Assembly (NCBI GenBank): GCA_023079485.1
Contig: CM041083.1
Coordinates: forward strand, 153,406,552-153,470,551
DNA: 64,000 nt
Direction of reading: 5' to 3'
Source: Archilochus colubris
Lineage: Eukaryota; Chordata; Aves; Apodiformes; Trochilidae
The position numbers were made by a program, and so were the translations under genes. Position 1 is the stretch's first letter. Each line of letters begins with the position of its first letter. Of this stretch, positions 1 to 12,168 are shown one piece after another. Below the pieces are notes generated by a model. It had not been told where the DNA came from and did no database searches. It saw only the letters and a program-made list of their open reading frames with translations.

Positions 1-1945
1 GACCAAACCAACCAACCAAAAAAACCCGAAAAACCACCCTTGCCAGCTGTATGAGGCATACCTTAACTGAAGCAGAATCTGTTGTGCCAAATTTGGATTC
101 ACCCATGTAGACTGGGCCTACATCCAGTAGAAAATCAAAAGATAATTTAATGTTAAAAGTCAGTGAAGTATGTTAAGGCAGGAATTTCAGAATCTATCAG
201 TAAAAAGATAAAACACAGCTCAGGATTCAATCTAATCTGAAAGCAAGGATTCGTTGCTCACCTCAGATACCTTATTTTAATACTGTGTGCAGCATTTGAA
301 AAAAATGGTTGATGCTGAAATTGGAAGATGTCCATCTGCAAAGCATTTTATGATGCTGGATGACAAATGTTTACCAAGTGGGTTCAATTGGAAATTTATA
401 TGTAGTGATGTAAAAAAAAAAAAAAAAGCTTTTTGAGACAATGTTTCCAAAGAAGAGAAACAACATTCAGGAAACTAGGAAAACTTATATTCCAAGATCA
501 CATGGAACTTCTCAGTTCTACAAACTCTTTATCCATACATACACTAATGCATTTGCTACAGATAGGAGCATTATTATTGGGCTCAAAACTTGAAAGATTC
601 ATTGTATTTGAATGACACATTTTACTGAGATAGTTAAAGCAGGTCAACAATCCCTAAATTAATATAACTGCACTGAACACAGACCTTTGCCCATTGAATT
701 GATTACTGATATGATGACCAAAATACTAGTGCTACTTACTCATATAAGTAGACTTTATCCAAAATATCTTAATGGAGTGGCTGACAGTAGGAATATGGTC
801 TTGGATGTGGAGGTGTTTACTTCTGTGTTTTTTACTAGGTGACAGAGGTATTGTTATGTTATCTAAAGACAAAACTGTTCCCTGCAATCTCACCAGTCCC
901 TCAAAATCCTATGTAAGATGACTTGGCTAAATTGTTTCTATCTAGAGCAATGACACAATGAGGGTAAAAGAAACTGATCTGCTTACGCTGGCAATGTATC
1001 TCATGAGAAACTGAGCGATGGAGATGGCATGGTGTGTAGTTGTTTTCCCCAGATTTTTTGTGGGACAAAAAGGCTAGGATACTTTTGCTTCAGTCTTTGT
1101 ATCTCACTCTTTAAAATTACATTCCTGAAATATGAATGAATTACAGTATTTTTAAATTTTACTTACAAATTTATGTTTGCCTGTTTATATGCACAAGGCA
1201 AAATCCTCCATCCTACACAGCACTCAGGACTATATCAGTGTTTAAATTAATACTATCTAACAGGAAGGAAAAATTTGCTTCTCTGACATGCTTAATTAAA
1301 AAAAGAGGTAGAGTTCTTCAAAATTATTTAACATAGTCCTAGATGACTTATATTTCATCTCTCTGACTTACATGGTTTAACCTTTCACTGGTTTTACTGT
1401 ACAGGACTGATGTGCTTCAGCAGTGTTAGCTTATCACTGCAAGCCACATTTTGTTGTACGGCCTGCATCAAAGCAAATGTACAATGCATGCAGAACCTTT
1501 GATATTTCAATTCAAATTCCATAATGCGTATTAAAGAATGGAACACAAACTGCATCACATTATAATTGGCTTTTAACTGTATCTCATCTGATAAATCATG
1601 TATTTTTACTTGTAAACTTGGAAATACAGAAAAAAGGGACAGACACTAAAATGAGCAAAACGCATTATCGTATAAGATACAAAGTTGTTCTTTTCACATC
1701 TATTGTAAAATTTAAGGGAACTTCCATTTCTTTAGAGAAAATTTTTTTCTTTATAATAACTACAAAATTTCACTGTGCTCCCAGTACCATCTTCACAGAG
1801 TTGCTAGTGAGAAGAAATATTATTTATAAACTTTTTAACATACTTGTGTGTATTCCATATTGTACAACATAAAAAAGAATGAAACAAATACAAACAGAAA
1901 TGTTTATCCTGTAAATCGGGTGAATAAACTAGGTCGAATTAAAAT
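1..1945. other. AT-rich non-coding DNA, no gene seen
   Basis: The first 35 bases are a CCAA/A-rich simple stretch. The remainder is AT-rich with short open frames only (at most about 85 codons), none with recognisable protein features or paired splice sites of quality. No transposon similarity was recognised. This is intergenic or intronic filler as far as can be seen. Confidence 0.6.
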
Positions 1946-1949
1946 TTGT

Positions 1950-2741
1950 TGGAGCTAATTTTCTGTCTTGTAATTGTGCTGTCAGTGAAGTCTCTCACAA
2001 GTAGCTGTACTTGTTGAAATTAACAGCAAGTTTTTTAGTCAGTGGCAGCTTCTATGAGTGATAATGCTCAATATTTAAAGTTACATCTAGAGAATGGGGT
2101 GCAGAACCAAGCCCACTGCTCAGTATTGAGGAACATCTTGTGCTCCAGAAAGAGAAAGGGAGTACAGAGGTCACACCTGTAACTCTTCTTTAGGGAGGAG
2201 TGGACAAGACAGGTCACCAAAATTGCCCAAAAAGTGTATTCCATCCCATACAAGTCATACTCAGTATAAATTCAAGGGTCATGAGGATCAAGCCCCTTCC
2301 TCTTCACCGTTCATCATTCCCTTCAGCCCTTCTTTGCCTGTTCTATCTCGGGAGGATTTCATCCATTTGTCTGCCCATGGTCCCAGTCCATGCCAGCCTG
2401 AATCTGTGTGTTCCTGCCTCAAACTCCCAACTGCTGCTGACTCCAGGATTCCAGCCTGGACTTCCCTAGGTCTGGCTGCCCTGCAGACTTGGTGGTGATG
2501 TGAGCATTACTGGGGGGAGAGGGGAGAGGAACATGGTATTGTTTTTCTGTTTATTTGCGTATATTTAATATTTTTTTCTTTTTTCTCATTACTGTTTCAT
2601 TAAAGCTGTGCAGATTAATTTGCAACCCATTAGATTCTCTTCCTTATTCTTTCTCCTTTCTTTAACAGGAAGGAGGGGGGGGGGATTAATAGAAGGCATC
2701 TCTTATTTGGTTAATTGCTGGCCCTCCATTAAACTGTCACA
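1950..2741 (+). mobile_element. Solo LTR, ERVL-like, subfamily 1 copy A (older)
   Basis: This is the most diverged of three related LTRs in the window; the others are at 4930-5727 (-) and 58278-59047 (+). Shared blocks in order are: an ATTTTCTGTCTTG-like 5' block; a block with AATTAACAGCAAG; a TATA box inside CTCAGTATAAA (2261-2270); a C-rich stretch around 2380-2480; an ATTAAA poly-A signal near 2600; and a 3' end reading GGCCCTCCATTAAACTGTCACA. No internal retroviral genes are attached, so it is a solo LTR left by recombination between two LTRs. The 5' end is poorly defined and no target duplication was found. Open frames at 2200-2498 are not genes. The ERVL-like label rests on resemblance to known avian LTRs with the same end structure. 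Confidence 0.75.
2261..2270 (+). promoter_or_regulatory. TATA box of LTR copy A
   Basis: CTCAGTATAAA sits at the same place in all three copies of this LTR subfamily, about 40% into the element, with the poly-A signal downstream. That fits a U3/R boundary and fixes the + orientation. Activity today is unknown. Confidence 0.5.
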
Positions 2742-2854
2742 TACACTTTTATCAGAATTTTCAGAAGTGAATCTCATATTACCTCAAGATACTTCTTAAT
2801 TGAATATGTCCTAAATGTCAATACATTTCATTCTCTATGATAGCTGCTCCTTAT

Positions 2855-3514
2855 ACAAATGCAACATGAGCAACATGAGCCAGCAATGTGGTCTTGCACC
2901 CCAAAAGCCAGATGTTTCATAGACTTCATCAAAAGAAGCTTGACTAGGAGGTCAAGGGACAGGATTCTGCCTCCCTACTCTGCTCTGGTGAGATCCCACC
3001 TGGAGTATTGCATCCATGTTTGGAGTCCTCAGCATAAGGAAGGCATTTACCTGTTGGAACAAGTCTACAGAAGGGTTATCAAGATAATAAGAAGGCTTGA
3101 ACACCTCTTCTATGAAGACAGTTTAAGAGTTGGGGTTGTTCAGCCTGGATAAGACCACAGTGAGAGCTTGGAACCTTCCAGTACGTGAAAGGGGCCTGTA
3201 AGAATGCTGCAGAAGGACATTTTACAATGGATATACACTGACAGGGTGAAGGCTAATGGTTTCAACATGAAAGAGAGTAGATTTAGATTAGATATTAGGA
3301 CAAAATTCATACCTGTCACAGTGGTGAGACACTAGAACACATTTCCCAGAAAGGTTGTGGGTGTCCCATCCTTGGAAATGTTCAAGGCCAGGTTGGATGG
3401 GGTTTTAAGCAACCTGGTCTAGTGGAATGTGTCCCCAGCCATGGCAGTGTGTTTGAAACCAGGTGATCTTTAACTTCCATTCCAACCCAAACCATTCTAT
3501 AATTCTGTGATTTG
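2855..3514 (+). mobile_element. CR1 LINE, 5'-truncated, 3' end of ORF2 plus 3' UTR
   Basis: Decayed CR1 coding sequence is readable at 2859-3150: the translated stretch includes SALVRSHLEYCIHVW and QVYRRVIKIIRRLEHLFYEDSL, which correspond to the C-terminal part of CR1 ORF2. The usual landmarks follow: TTCAGCCTGGA, a GATTTAGATTAGATATTAGGA block, GTTCAAGGCCAGGTTGGATGG, and a tail CCATTCTATAATTCTGTGATT. Copies of CR1 normally lose their 5' part at insertion, as here. Frameshifts and stops make it non-functional. Confidence 0.93.
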
Positions 3515-4924
3515 AGCGCTTCTTTAATATTATGAATCTTAAAGAGATAGTCAGAGATAAGGTTGATTATATCAATGGTTCTGACCTGCAAATTATTTTG
3601 CTCATAGAAAGCCTTTCTAGAGTCTGAACCAGACTGGTTTTATATAAAGTTGCAGTATTAAATCTAGATTGTAATGAATTAGAAAAACAAACCTCTAGGT
3701 TCCAAATATTCTGGATATGGGAAAGATCAAGTCCTATGGACAGTTCGTATTTTTCCTGCACTTGCTGTTTCATTTTTGTTTGAAAAACATGTTTTTATTT
3801 CCAGATAGACTGAAACCCCCAAAGATCTCTAAAACACAAGGGGAAAAAAAAAAAAAAAAAAAAAAAAGCGCACCAAAGCACCATTTTCAAAATATTGTAC
3901 TAGGGTGGGGTGAGTGTGTGAAGCTAATGATGCCAGGAAACATCTTGCAGTTCTTCAGAATTATCAACACTCCACATAGATGTATCACTACAACAGTGGA
4001 CACCTAAAGATAAGTCTGAATATATTTAAAGCTCTTTCCTTCAGTGTTTTTTCCAATGTTTCATGCTAATGATGCTGGTTTCCACAGCAACCAATAGCAT
4101 TTCCCACCTCCTCTTACTCTACCCTCTTCCCTGGCAATGGACCCTGTAGAACTGACCTCCCTTTTTGTAAAAATAATCAAGCATTATTTTTGTGTAATAC
4201 TGCCCAAATAATAATGCTATACTATCTGATAAAATACATATTTTAACTGCCAAATAAGGTTTAACAGGTTTAACTCCAGGTTTTATGATCTTTCTTTTTT
4301 GCTGTTGTTTTGTTTGCTTGTTTGTTTTTTCAGATTATTTGGGGATGAGTATGAAAATCAACCAAGAAATCAAGCAAGATGCTGGGAAGTACACCTCCTG
4401 AAACACTGTAAAAGCCTAATTGTCAAGTTAATAAAAAAAATAAAAAACAAGAAACAGAACCCCTAATGATTTTTACGACCGGTAGATTTATTTCATTCCT
4501 GAATAAATGACAAAATCATCTTGATTTCTCTTACTATCCTTGTTACAGGTCATTATTTCCAAAATAACTTTAATCAGTTATTTTCAGCCTAAGCTCTGTC
4601 AGTAAATTTCTTGTTATGAGTGTTTCTCCTTTATTATTTGCCCAGTGTAGATTAATAACAGATTAATAACATGACACTGTGCTACCACTGCCAATTTCAA
4701 GATTTTATGCACCAAAATGATAAAGAATTATAATCTCTTTAAATAAATACTAACATCCATGATTTTTTATGAAATAAGTAAAATGTATGCATTTCGTGTA
4801 TTTAATATAGTAGGAGTCATCTATTTGTACACCTTGATTTTTAATTTGCTTCTCTACAGGTCCGTTGTTAATGCACATTTTTGAAAGTTCTGCATTAAAG
4901 GATTTTCAGATTTCTAAGTTTTAT
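3515..4924. other. AT-rich non-coding DNA with poly-A tract
   Basis: A run of 24 A lies at 3844-3867. No gene and no further transposon was recognised. A short frame after a TTTCCACAG acceptor-like site at about 4080 stays open for about 50 codons but lacks a good donor and family resemblance. Confidence 0.55.
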
Positions 4925-4929
4925 GTTGG
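4925..4929. repeat. 5-bp target-site duplication, left copy (GTTGG)
   Basis: GTTGG at 4925-4929 is repeated at 5728-5732, directly flanking the LTR on both sides. Five-base duplications are typical of ERVL-class integration. This is good direct evidence for the exact LTR borders. Confidence 0.8.
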
Positions 4930-5063
4930 TGTCACATTTTAACACTGGTCCGGCAATTAAACAAGGTAACAGACGCTCTCTATTAACCTCTCTCTCCTCC
5001 TTGATAAAGAAAGGAGAGAGAATAAGGGAGAGAGACTTATGGTTGGAAACTAAACTACACAAC

Positions 5064-5069
5064 TTTAAT
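5064..5069 (-). terminator. Poly-A signal (ATTAAA) of LTR copy B
   Basis: TTATTAAAG on the - strand lies about 130 bases before the LTR 3' end. The same signal is at the same place in copy C (58907-58912). It would define the R/U5 boundary. Confidence 0.45.
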
Positions 5070-5396
5070 AAAACAGTAATGATAAATAGGAAAAATTACT
5101 AAATATATACAAACATACAGGAAAATGGAAACCACATTCCTCCCCCTTTTCCCAAATAACTCTCACGTCACCACCGAGGCAGCAGCGCAGCCCTAGGAAA
5201 GTCCAGGCTGGACTCCTGGAGTCGGCAGCAGTCGGGAACTGGAGGCAGGAACACACAGATATGGGCTGGCACGGATCAGGACCACAGGCAGACGAACGGA
5301 CAGAATCCTTCCAGGATGCCGGGTGAAGGAAGGGGAGCAGGAAATCAGGAAATCCAGAAATCTGGGAATCTGGCTTGGCCCTCGTGATCCCTCAAA

Positions 5397-5402
5397 TTTA
5401 TA
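5397..5402 (-). promoter_or_regulatory. TATA box of LTR copy B
   Basis: TATAAA on the - strand lies next to CTCAG and a CGTCA half-site (5409-5414 region, GTGACGTATA on +). The arrangement is the same in copies A and C, so it is likely the ancestral U3 promoter. CRE-like sites bind CREB/ATF proteins in general; use here is inference. Confidence 0.5.
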
Positions 5403-5732
5403 CTGAGTGTGACGTATATGGGGTAGAATACCCTGTTTGGTCAATTCTGGCATCTATCTTGTCCGTTCCTCCCCAAAGGAGGGCTCAGGTGGGACCTCTT
5501 TATCCTCCTGGAAGGTAAAATGTTTTCCTCAGAGCTGAGCAGTGTCCTTGGCTCTGCATACCAGTCTCTAGTAGTAACTATAAACATCAAGTGTTATCAA
5601 TCCTAGAAGCACACACTGTCTGAGAAACTTGCTGTTAATTTCAGCAAGTGCAACTACTTAAAGAGACTCAGTTAAAAGCAAAAGTGCAAGACAGAAAATC
5701 ACCTCTATCCTGGCCCAAACCAGGACTGTTGG

Positions 5733-6683
5733 AAAAATAAAAATGTTTTATTATGCCCCTTTTTTCTTTTTAACAGTAAATTTTTGATGCGATGAAAGGT
5801 AACTTTGGCAGATATGTGTGGTGTGTCAATTTCTGATAAAGATGATGTGATTGAGTGTTTATGATAGTAATTGGTTTTGCTGCCCTGCCTGCTCCACCTG
5901 GCAATAACTGGGACCTCCTTCAGATTCCTCATCCCTTGGAGAAGTGAAAGCATTCAGACTGGGGGCACTTCTTAATGGAGGGAGAAGGAAAATGCCAGTC
6001 ACAGCAGGGCTGCAAATTGGCAGTATCTTGTGGGAAGCAGAGTGCCTGAATTTACAGGGAGTAAATTTAATTCCAATGCAGCTCTCAAAGATGATGAAAA
6101 GACAGCTTCTTTCTAGGAAGACATTAAAACATCTGGAATAGAAAGCAAGATGAGAGAAATGGCCCACACTACATGAGGACTAGTTAGCATCTGACAGATA
6201 CAAATTTATTTTAATGTCTCACCCTGACTCACTAACTCACTGAGTTACTCTATTTGAATAATTGCTTTCAGTAGTTATTCTTTACTCTAAAAACTAGAAT
6301 GAAATATTTTGGTGTTTTGGGCAGTGCTTACTTTAGGAAAAAGGGTAAGGTATTTACACTTGAGTGTATGGCAATTCAATCACAGCACTTGTTTAAAACT
6401 GTATTGCTTCTCAGATCAAACTATAGTTTTAATCTAGGAAAGCTTTCTTGGGAGAGAAAGGAAATTTTTGGCAGCATTAAATACTGTCTCTTGCACACAT
6501 ATTACGTGAGGGTCCTTATACAAATACTATACACATGTAGCCATCCAACACAAATATTCATTATCAAGGTAGAATAACTGTCCAGTTTTTCAAAATTAAT
6601 TGTGCTGTAACTAGTAGTCATAAATGAGCTGAATTAGTTGTAGCTTATTGCTTGAGCATCAGGAATAAGAGAGAATTTCCTTT
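5733..6683. other. Non-coding DNA, no gene seen
   Basis: The stretch is open on both strands around 5860-6165 (102 and 65 codons), but no domain, splice pattern or codon signal marks a gene. No transposon was recognised. Confidence 0.5.
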
Positions 6684-6867
6684 CAGGCACTGGAATGGGC
6701 TGCCCTGGGAAGTAGTGGATTCTCCATCCCTGGAGATATTTAAAAAGAGACTGGATGTGGCACTCAGTGCCATGGTCTGGTAACTGCAGCAGTAGTGGAT
6801 CAAGGGTTGGACTTGATGATCTCTGACGTCCCTTCCAACTCAGCCAACTCTATGATTCTATGATAAT
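6684..6867 (+). mobile_element. CR1 LINE 3' end, young subfamily, short
   Basis: It starts inside the 3' part of ORF2 (GCACTGGAATGGGCTGCCC) and runs through GATCAAGGGTTGGACTTGATGATCT to two CR1 octamers (TCTATGAT TCTATGAT). The same 3' type occurs at 49730-50305 (-), 55464-55765 (-) and 57473-57600 (+). The intact octamers and low decay point to a fairly recent insertion. Confidence 0.95.
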
Positions 6868-8065
6868 AACACCTTCAATAAGCCTCTTGGCATCTTGGGT
6901 CTAGACATGTAACATAAGTGACTTTATTCAAATTCAGGTATCAAAGTAGTTGGAAGATCAGACCATAGACATCAGCTGAAAATTCTACCTTTTCATTTAA
7001 AAATGTGGACTCTTAGTCATATCATGTAACTCAACCAAATACACAGAGAATTTATGTGCTTGTAAGATATTAATAGCACAAATATTGTCTGCTCCAAATA
7101 TAAGCAAGGATAATTTTATAATACTATTCTATAGTATCTCTCCCTGTGATGTCTCTGATTATTTACAGATCTCTGTTTCTTTGCTTTGTGAACAAGAAAA
7201 AAAAAAAAAAAGAAAAAATGAATAAAGTAAGCCCATCTAAACAGTACGAAAATGCATGAGAAGAGCTAATGTTAAAATGTTGATGATATTCTAAAGACAC
7301 AACAATGTACTTTAAAAGCTTTTTTTCAGACATCTGAAACAGTAACATCTAACAATGCTGCAAAATATATATGCCTAGGGTTCTGTTTACTGTAAACTGT
7401 AATACTGTTTATATGTAATAGCCATGCTACACTCAAAATACTGAAATAATTTTGAATTACCTTGTTAACTTGAAAAATAGATATGTTTCAAGGCTTTCAA
7501 CTCAATATCTGTGCAACATATCCTCAGAATTTAAAGCTGATTTTTTTCTCATATTAATGGGATTAACCAAACTCTATTATTTTGTTTCTCTTTCAAATTG
7601 TTGATCACTGCTTTCATATCACTTCAGCTATAGCCAGAATAAAGGCAAAAACAACAACCATTCCACTTGGAGCAGCTAGGTAGGGTTTTCTTGTAGACAG
7701 GCAGGTGGTATCTTGCCCCTAGAGACAGACTGTTCTACCTGCACAAATAAGACTTCATTAGCCTTAAACCTGACTATTTGCCAGTACACTTGTTGTAGAG
7801 GAAAATATTGTATGACCATCTTACAGGGACTGAATCAAGAATATGATAATTAAAATTTAATATTATTTTAATCTTCTTTCATTTTGATATATTTTTCTTC
7901 ACTCCAATTCCAGTCCTGATGGTTACTTCTCTCTAGGGTCTCTTCAAATGCCTCAATGCAGTGGTACAAGCTATAGCACTATTCTGTTTGAAGACTGAAG
8001 CATGCACAGAAAAAGATTCTTTTGAAGAATAAATTCTTTTGAATAATAAAGTTGTTATGTTCTGA
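6868..8065. other. AT-rich non-coding DNA
   Basis: There is an A-rich stretch at 7197-7219. No gene or clear transposon was seen. Confidence 0.5.
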
Positions 8066-8546
8066 CCAGTTTTTGCTGCCCAAAGGGACAGGGAGAAACT
8101 GAAGACATCTGGCTGGAAGTATACTAAGATGACCAGAAGCCTAGATAAACATCCTACAAAAAATTGAAGGGACTCAGTTTTTTTCACACAGGAGAAAAAG
8201 AAGCTAAGTGGTGGTCTAACAATGAGCTATAGCTGATTAAAAAACAGTTACCAAAATGACAGAGCCAAACTCTTCTTGTTAGTATGCATGATAGGGTTGG
8301 AATGGGCAGAGATTATGTCTTTGGAGGTTCCGATAAGATACTAACAAAAGCAGTTTTCATAGACAATGAAGCACTGAAACAGGCAGTCCAGAGAAGCTGT
8401 AGAATCTCCTTTTGTGAGATTTTCAAGATTCACTGAGAAAAATCAATAGCTGCCCTGAGCTGGTGCTGACTGCAATCCCACAGTTAGTGGGAAATTCTGC
8501 TACATCATCTCCAGAGGTTGCCTCAGTCCATCGTTTCTATGACTTT
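8066..8546 (+). mobile_element. Ancient, heavily decayed CR1 LINE fragment
   Basis: The order of CR1 landmarks is kept although the sequence is badly worn: a GACCAGTTTTTGCTGCCC block, ACTAAGATGACCAGAAGCCTAG, GGAGAAAAAGAAGCTAAGTGGTGG, GCACTGAAACAGGCAGTCCAGAG, and a 3' end ATCTCCAGAGGTTGCC followed by CGTTTCTATGACTT. The decay suggests insertion long before the octamer-bearing copies. It is non-coding now. Confidence 0.75.
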
Positions 8547-9593
8547 AAGATAAGATCTAGGGTAATAAGGGTATTCTGGAACACAGTAATCCTCTTCACA
8601 TAAATAAATTCTTTTATATGTTTTCAAGACTGTCAATATTCTTTATTGCCATTGTGCACAAGGAAACTTGAAAGTCATTGACTTTGCTGTCGGATGATTC
8701 CTGGTTTTAAATATAGATATTTTTTAGGCATATATGCTTCTTTTACCAAACTGCTTCCACTTTAAAATCACTACTTGCTGTTAAAAACAAACATTAATTA
8801 AGATACTCATTTACTTTTGCTATAAAAGGTGGTGTCATTCCAAATAATAATGTAGTTTAGAAGTGTTAATAGATTTATTCTACACATTACGCTGATTAAA
8901 CATTATTTCTGATGTTATTGTTGAATAATAAATAATTTCAAATTATAATGTCACATCTTAGAAAAAACAGAATAGTTACAGGCATTTGATACATTTGGGA
9001 ATCTGATCATAATCTGTAATTCTCTGTTTCTTAATAAATTAAACTCAGACTTCTTTGGATTAATTGTTTCTTTTACATTTGAAATAGGAAAATAAAGAAT
9101 AAGAATTATTCAATAATTCAGTATTAAATAAGCAAGAAGAAATATTAATCTAATGTAATAATAAATAGTGTTCTACTTGAAAACATGAAGATAATTTATT
9201 TTAATTTCACTTTGAAAATCAAGATTGTTCTTCACCTGAAAAATAGCAATTTAATCCAAGGTCTTGGTGGCTTAAGGAAAAATAGAGAAGTAAACACCAC
9301 AGTATACAAAAATTAGATGTTTCACATGATGAGAAAAGCCTTATCTGTCTAAATTAGACAGTTTTTCTAGACATCCAGTAGAATTTGTTACTCACATTAA
9401 AACATAGCCCAAGAAGTCTTCATATTGGCATGAAAAACACCTAGATATTATAAGTATTATTGATATGTTTGAAATCCTGCCCTTTTTGTTCCTTGGCTTG
9501 CCTCTGTTTTTTGGAAGATTGAAATTAAATGAGAGGAATTCTATCTTCTACATGGAAGTCTGTTCTTACAATAACCTTTGCTCATCTCCACAG
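8547..9593. other. Very AT-rich non-coding DNA
   Basis: The stretch is rich in AATAAT-type sequence, with nothing recognised except the possible splice acceptor at its right end. Confidence 0.5.
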
Positions 9594-9654
9594 GAACTGC
9601 AATGTCACTGCTGTATTCCTTGTCTACAAGAGAATGCCTAGCAATGAACTCAAG
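9594..9654 (+). other. Candidate internal exon 1 (61 bp), unidentified
   Basis: An acceptor with a pyrimidine-rich lead (CCTTTGCTCATCTCCACAG) precedes G at 9594. A donor GTAGGC follows CAAG at 9654. One of three frames is open: after one base it reads 20 residues beginning NCNVTAVFLVYK and ending PSNELK, with N-glycosylation motif NVT. The other two frames contain stops. The exon ends in phase 0, and the next candidate at 12080 begins open in phase 0. I do not recognise a gene. Decoy exons of this size are frequent in intronic DNA, so this is a lead only. Confidence 0.25.
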
Positions 9655-10088
9655 GTAGGCACATAACCATTGACATTAAAATATGCTTTGTATTATAATT
9701 ATTTCACTCTTTCATCTTAATGTGTTTGCATCTAGTCTTATTTATGCAAAAAACCTGTCCTTCTCTGTCAATATCTTTTATTTTCTGTCAGTTTATAAAT
9801 GTGCTCATTTCTTCTCTTATAAATCTTGCTTTGTAGAATTTTCACTTATCTTGATTTTTTTCCTAGCACATGCTTTACCCTGATCAAAGCAATTTTTGCT
9901 TATTTTTGTTTTTGTTTTTCTTGCAATAAATAAATCTCATTGGGTTTGAGAAAATGTGAGTCAGCAATACTTTGTGCTATGAGATGAACAAAGTATCTGA
10001 CAGCATCTGAATATTTCCATCTGACCTAGAATGCATGTATTTATTAAAAATAACCTCAAATTATAAAATCACACAATGACAGCATCAA
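9655..10088. other. AT-rich non-coding DNA
   Basis: Pyrimidine-rich, with a 66-codon hydrophobic frame at 9683-9883 that is typical of T-rich sequence. No gene is supported. Confidence 0.5.
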
Positions 10089-10215
10089 AGAATCATAGAA
10101 TGGTTTGAGTTAGAAGGCATCTTAAAGATTACGCAGCTCTAACCCTTCCACCATAAGCAGGGACACCTCCCACAACACCAGGTTGCTCAAGACCCCATCC
10201 AGCCTGGCCCTGAAT
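10089..10215 (-). mobile_element. CR1 LINE 3' end, short
   Basis: On the + strand it begins GAATCATAGAATGG, the reversed CR1 tail with one octamer. It then runs through AACCCTTCCACCATAAGCAGGGACACC and ends in GACCCCATCCAGCCTGGCCCTGAA, the reversed GTTCAAGGCCAGG block. It is strongly 5'-truncated (about 127 bp kept). Confidence 0.93.
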
Positions 10216-12079
10216 AAAATTATTTTTTGTTTTGGTTGCAGAGTGTATTAGCAAAATGGTGCATTAGAAACAAAATAGTGCGTTAATAAAACAAATATGC
10301 TGTATTTCTAGAGAGTTAAAATGTGCTGTAAATTGCATTGAATACCTGCACACTAAGAGTGTATTGAGTGTATTCTAATTGATGGATGCATTAGAAGAAA
10401 ATACACTACTAGAACCAAATTACTTGTAATCCACATCTTAACACTTCTCATCCCTCTTCAAAGAAAACATCAGAGTTATTTCAGCACATATGCTATTTCT
10501 AGAGAGGAAGAATATATAATGATACAGGGTTGTATATGTTGTGTACTCTCCAATGCATAGATGGATACAGGCAGAAAAATAACTTTCACATAAATTTACA
10601 TCTTAATCATAAAACATTTTTAAAATCAATTCTTTAACAGACTGATAATGACACAAAAATAGAGGAAACTGGTAATGAAATGAAAAAAATATATCCTATT
10701 CAAAGGACAACAAATTCTTCTGCAAAATATGTGATTCTTTCAAAGGAAACATTAACAAATGTGGCAGTGTTAAATATCAGCAGTGAGCATCCTCAAAAAG
10801 GAAATGCATGCTTAGCTTAAAGGGAAGAAATTACAAAATCTGATTCATCAGTGCTCCAATGCTTGTACATCTATATTTACTTTGATTATGTAAAGCTGGT
10901 GTAAGTCTTACATCATGCATTGCTGGATCATACTCTTCATATGAACCCTCTATTTAGCTTACAAAGGAAATATTAGGAAGCAGTTTATTTGAAATAATTT
11001 TAGAAACTTCAAGGGGAAATTATTTTTGATACTAAAAGTTTTCTTAATCAATCAGATGGACTTGTAACTAAATCCAGTGGATAATTAAATAATTTAAATC
11101 CAGATCAGAGATTGAGATGAAACCTACATTCTCAGTCAGCTAGAGGACTGATGTAAGAATCAGAATAACCAATACTAGAACACCTGGAAGCAGAAGTTAT
11201 ATCCAGATAAGACAAAGAACACAACACAGTCTTTACCTCTTCTGTGTTTGTGATGCAGAAAAAAACCTCAAACAAATAAAAAACCCCAAACCAACTAACC
11301 AAAACAAACAAACAAACAAAAAACAAATAAACCAAACCAAAAGACTAGTTTCCAAACTAGTTGTCAGTTTCTGAGATCAGCTACTTTATGGGCAGAATTT
11401 TTTGTGTTATCACTGTGCATATCATTTGCATCTTAACAATTCTTCATTCTACTGCTCAGTTCTACCTTTTTTACAAGCTGAAATAAAATTCTTATTCCTT
11501 TAATAGCCCTCATATCAGTGAAATTGTTTCAAAAGCCACTGGCTGTTCAGGTCCTGTTTTGCCTTATAAACAAATTGTCCAGGCACATGTACTGGCTACT
11601 GCTCTTGAGATGTGCATTACACCATCATTGTGTTTGGAAAACTGTTGCAAATCTACTAAGTCTGCCTGCCGTAGTGCTTCCACCTCTGCCAAAATAATCA
11701 CCTTGGCTTTTTGTCTTTGCAGCCTTGTGTACACTGCAGGCATCCTGTTTTGCAAACCAGGTTGCCAGTTGACTTCTGTTCAGAATGACAATCTACCATT
11801 TATCAGCTTCAGAATGGGGATTTATACTCAAAGCTTTCCACCTCCCTAGGAGTACAATGAACCTCTTTTAATAAAAGCAACGGTGTAGGCATGATAACCA
11901 ATACACTATTACTACTTACATGTGTGAAAATAAAACACTTGAAAATCAGAGTAACTAATACAGAGACACTTTTCTAACAGGGTATAAGAGTAGTTTTCTA
12001 CCAGTCAGTGATCTCCAGGCTTCTTCCTTTTTTCCCTTGAACACTGCTGTCACTTCCCTCTTCATTCTCCTTCCTTCAG
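10216..12079. other. AT-rich non-coding DNA with A-rich simple repeat
   Basis: 11268-11341 is an A/C simple stretch with CAAA units. At 11559-11849 there is a 96-codon + frame with eight cysteines, overlapped by a 63-codon - frame; neither has splice context or a family match that I know. No other features were seen. Confidence 0.5.
11268..11341. repeat. (CAAA)n-like A-rich simple repeat
   Basis: AAACAAACAAACAAAC-type units are mixed with CCAAA units. It resembles low-complexity stretches at 23816-23877 and 44457-44527. Confidence 0.85.
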
Positions 12080-12168
12080 ATACTGTGGGCACAGATGCAA
12101 CCAATTCATGGCACATTTCTGACGTCTCCCTCCCCAGAAAATCAGCTGGAGATTTTTGAAACCATTAT
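12080..12168 (+). other. Candidate internal exon 2 (89 bp), unidentified
   Basis: A strong acceptor (CTCTTCATTCTCCTTCCTTCAG) precedes 12080 and a strong donor GTAAGG follows 12168. Only the phase-0 frame is open: 29 residues starting ILWAQMQPIHGTF and ending LEIFETI, then two leftover bases. The other two frames have stops. The entry phase fits the exit of 9594-9654, and the exit phase fits one open frame of 13770-13928. The product is unknown. Chance is a serious alternative. Confidence 0.25.

Larger units (their letters stand above)
4930..5727 (-). mobile_element. Solo LTR, ERVL-like, subfamily 1 copy B, with intact borders
   Basis: This element lies on the - strand. Read on the + strand it starts TGTCACATTTTAACACTGG and ends CCCAAACCAGGACT. 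It is bounded by perfect GTTGG direct repeats. It matches 58278-59047 closely: I counted four differences in about 170 aligned bases of the upstream part. On the - strand it carries a CRE-like TGACGTATA/TACGTCAC site, a TATA box, and an ATTAAA poly-A signal, in that order. Pyrimidine-rich GAGAGAGA palindromic arms flank the 3' part (4978-5035). No gag, pol or env sequence adjoins it. The length of 798 bp is normal for such LTRs. The frames at 5065-5453 read LTR sequence and should not be called genes. Confidence 0.9.

Noticed and set aside
11559..11849. Cysteine-rich 96-codon frame resembling a small secreted protein
   Set aside because: Open on both strands, no signal peptide, irregular cysteine spacing, no splice support.
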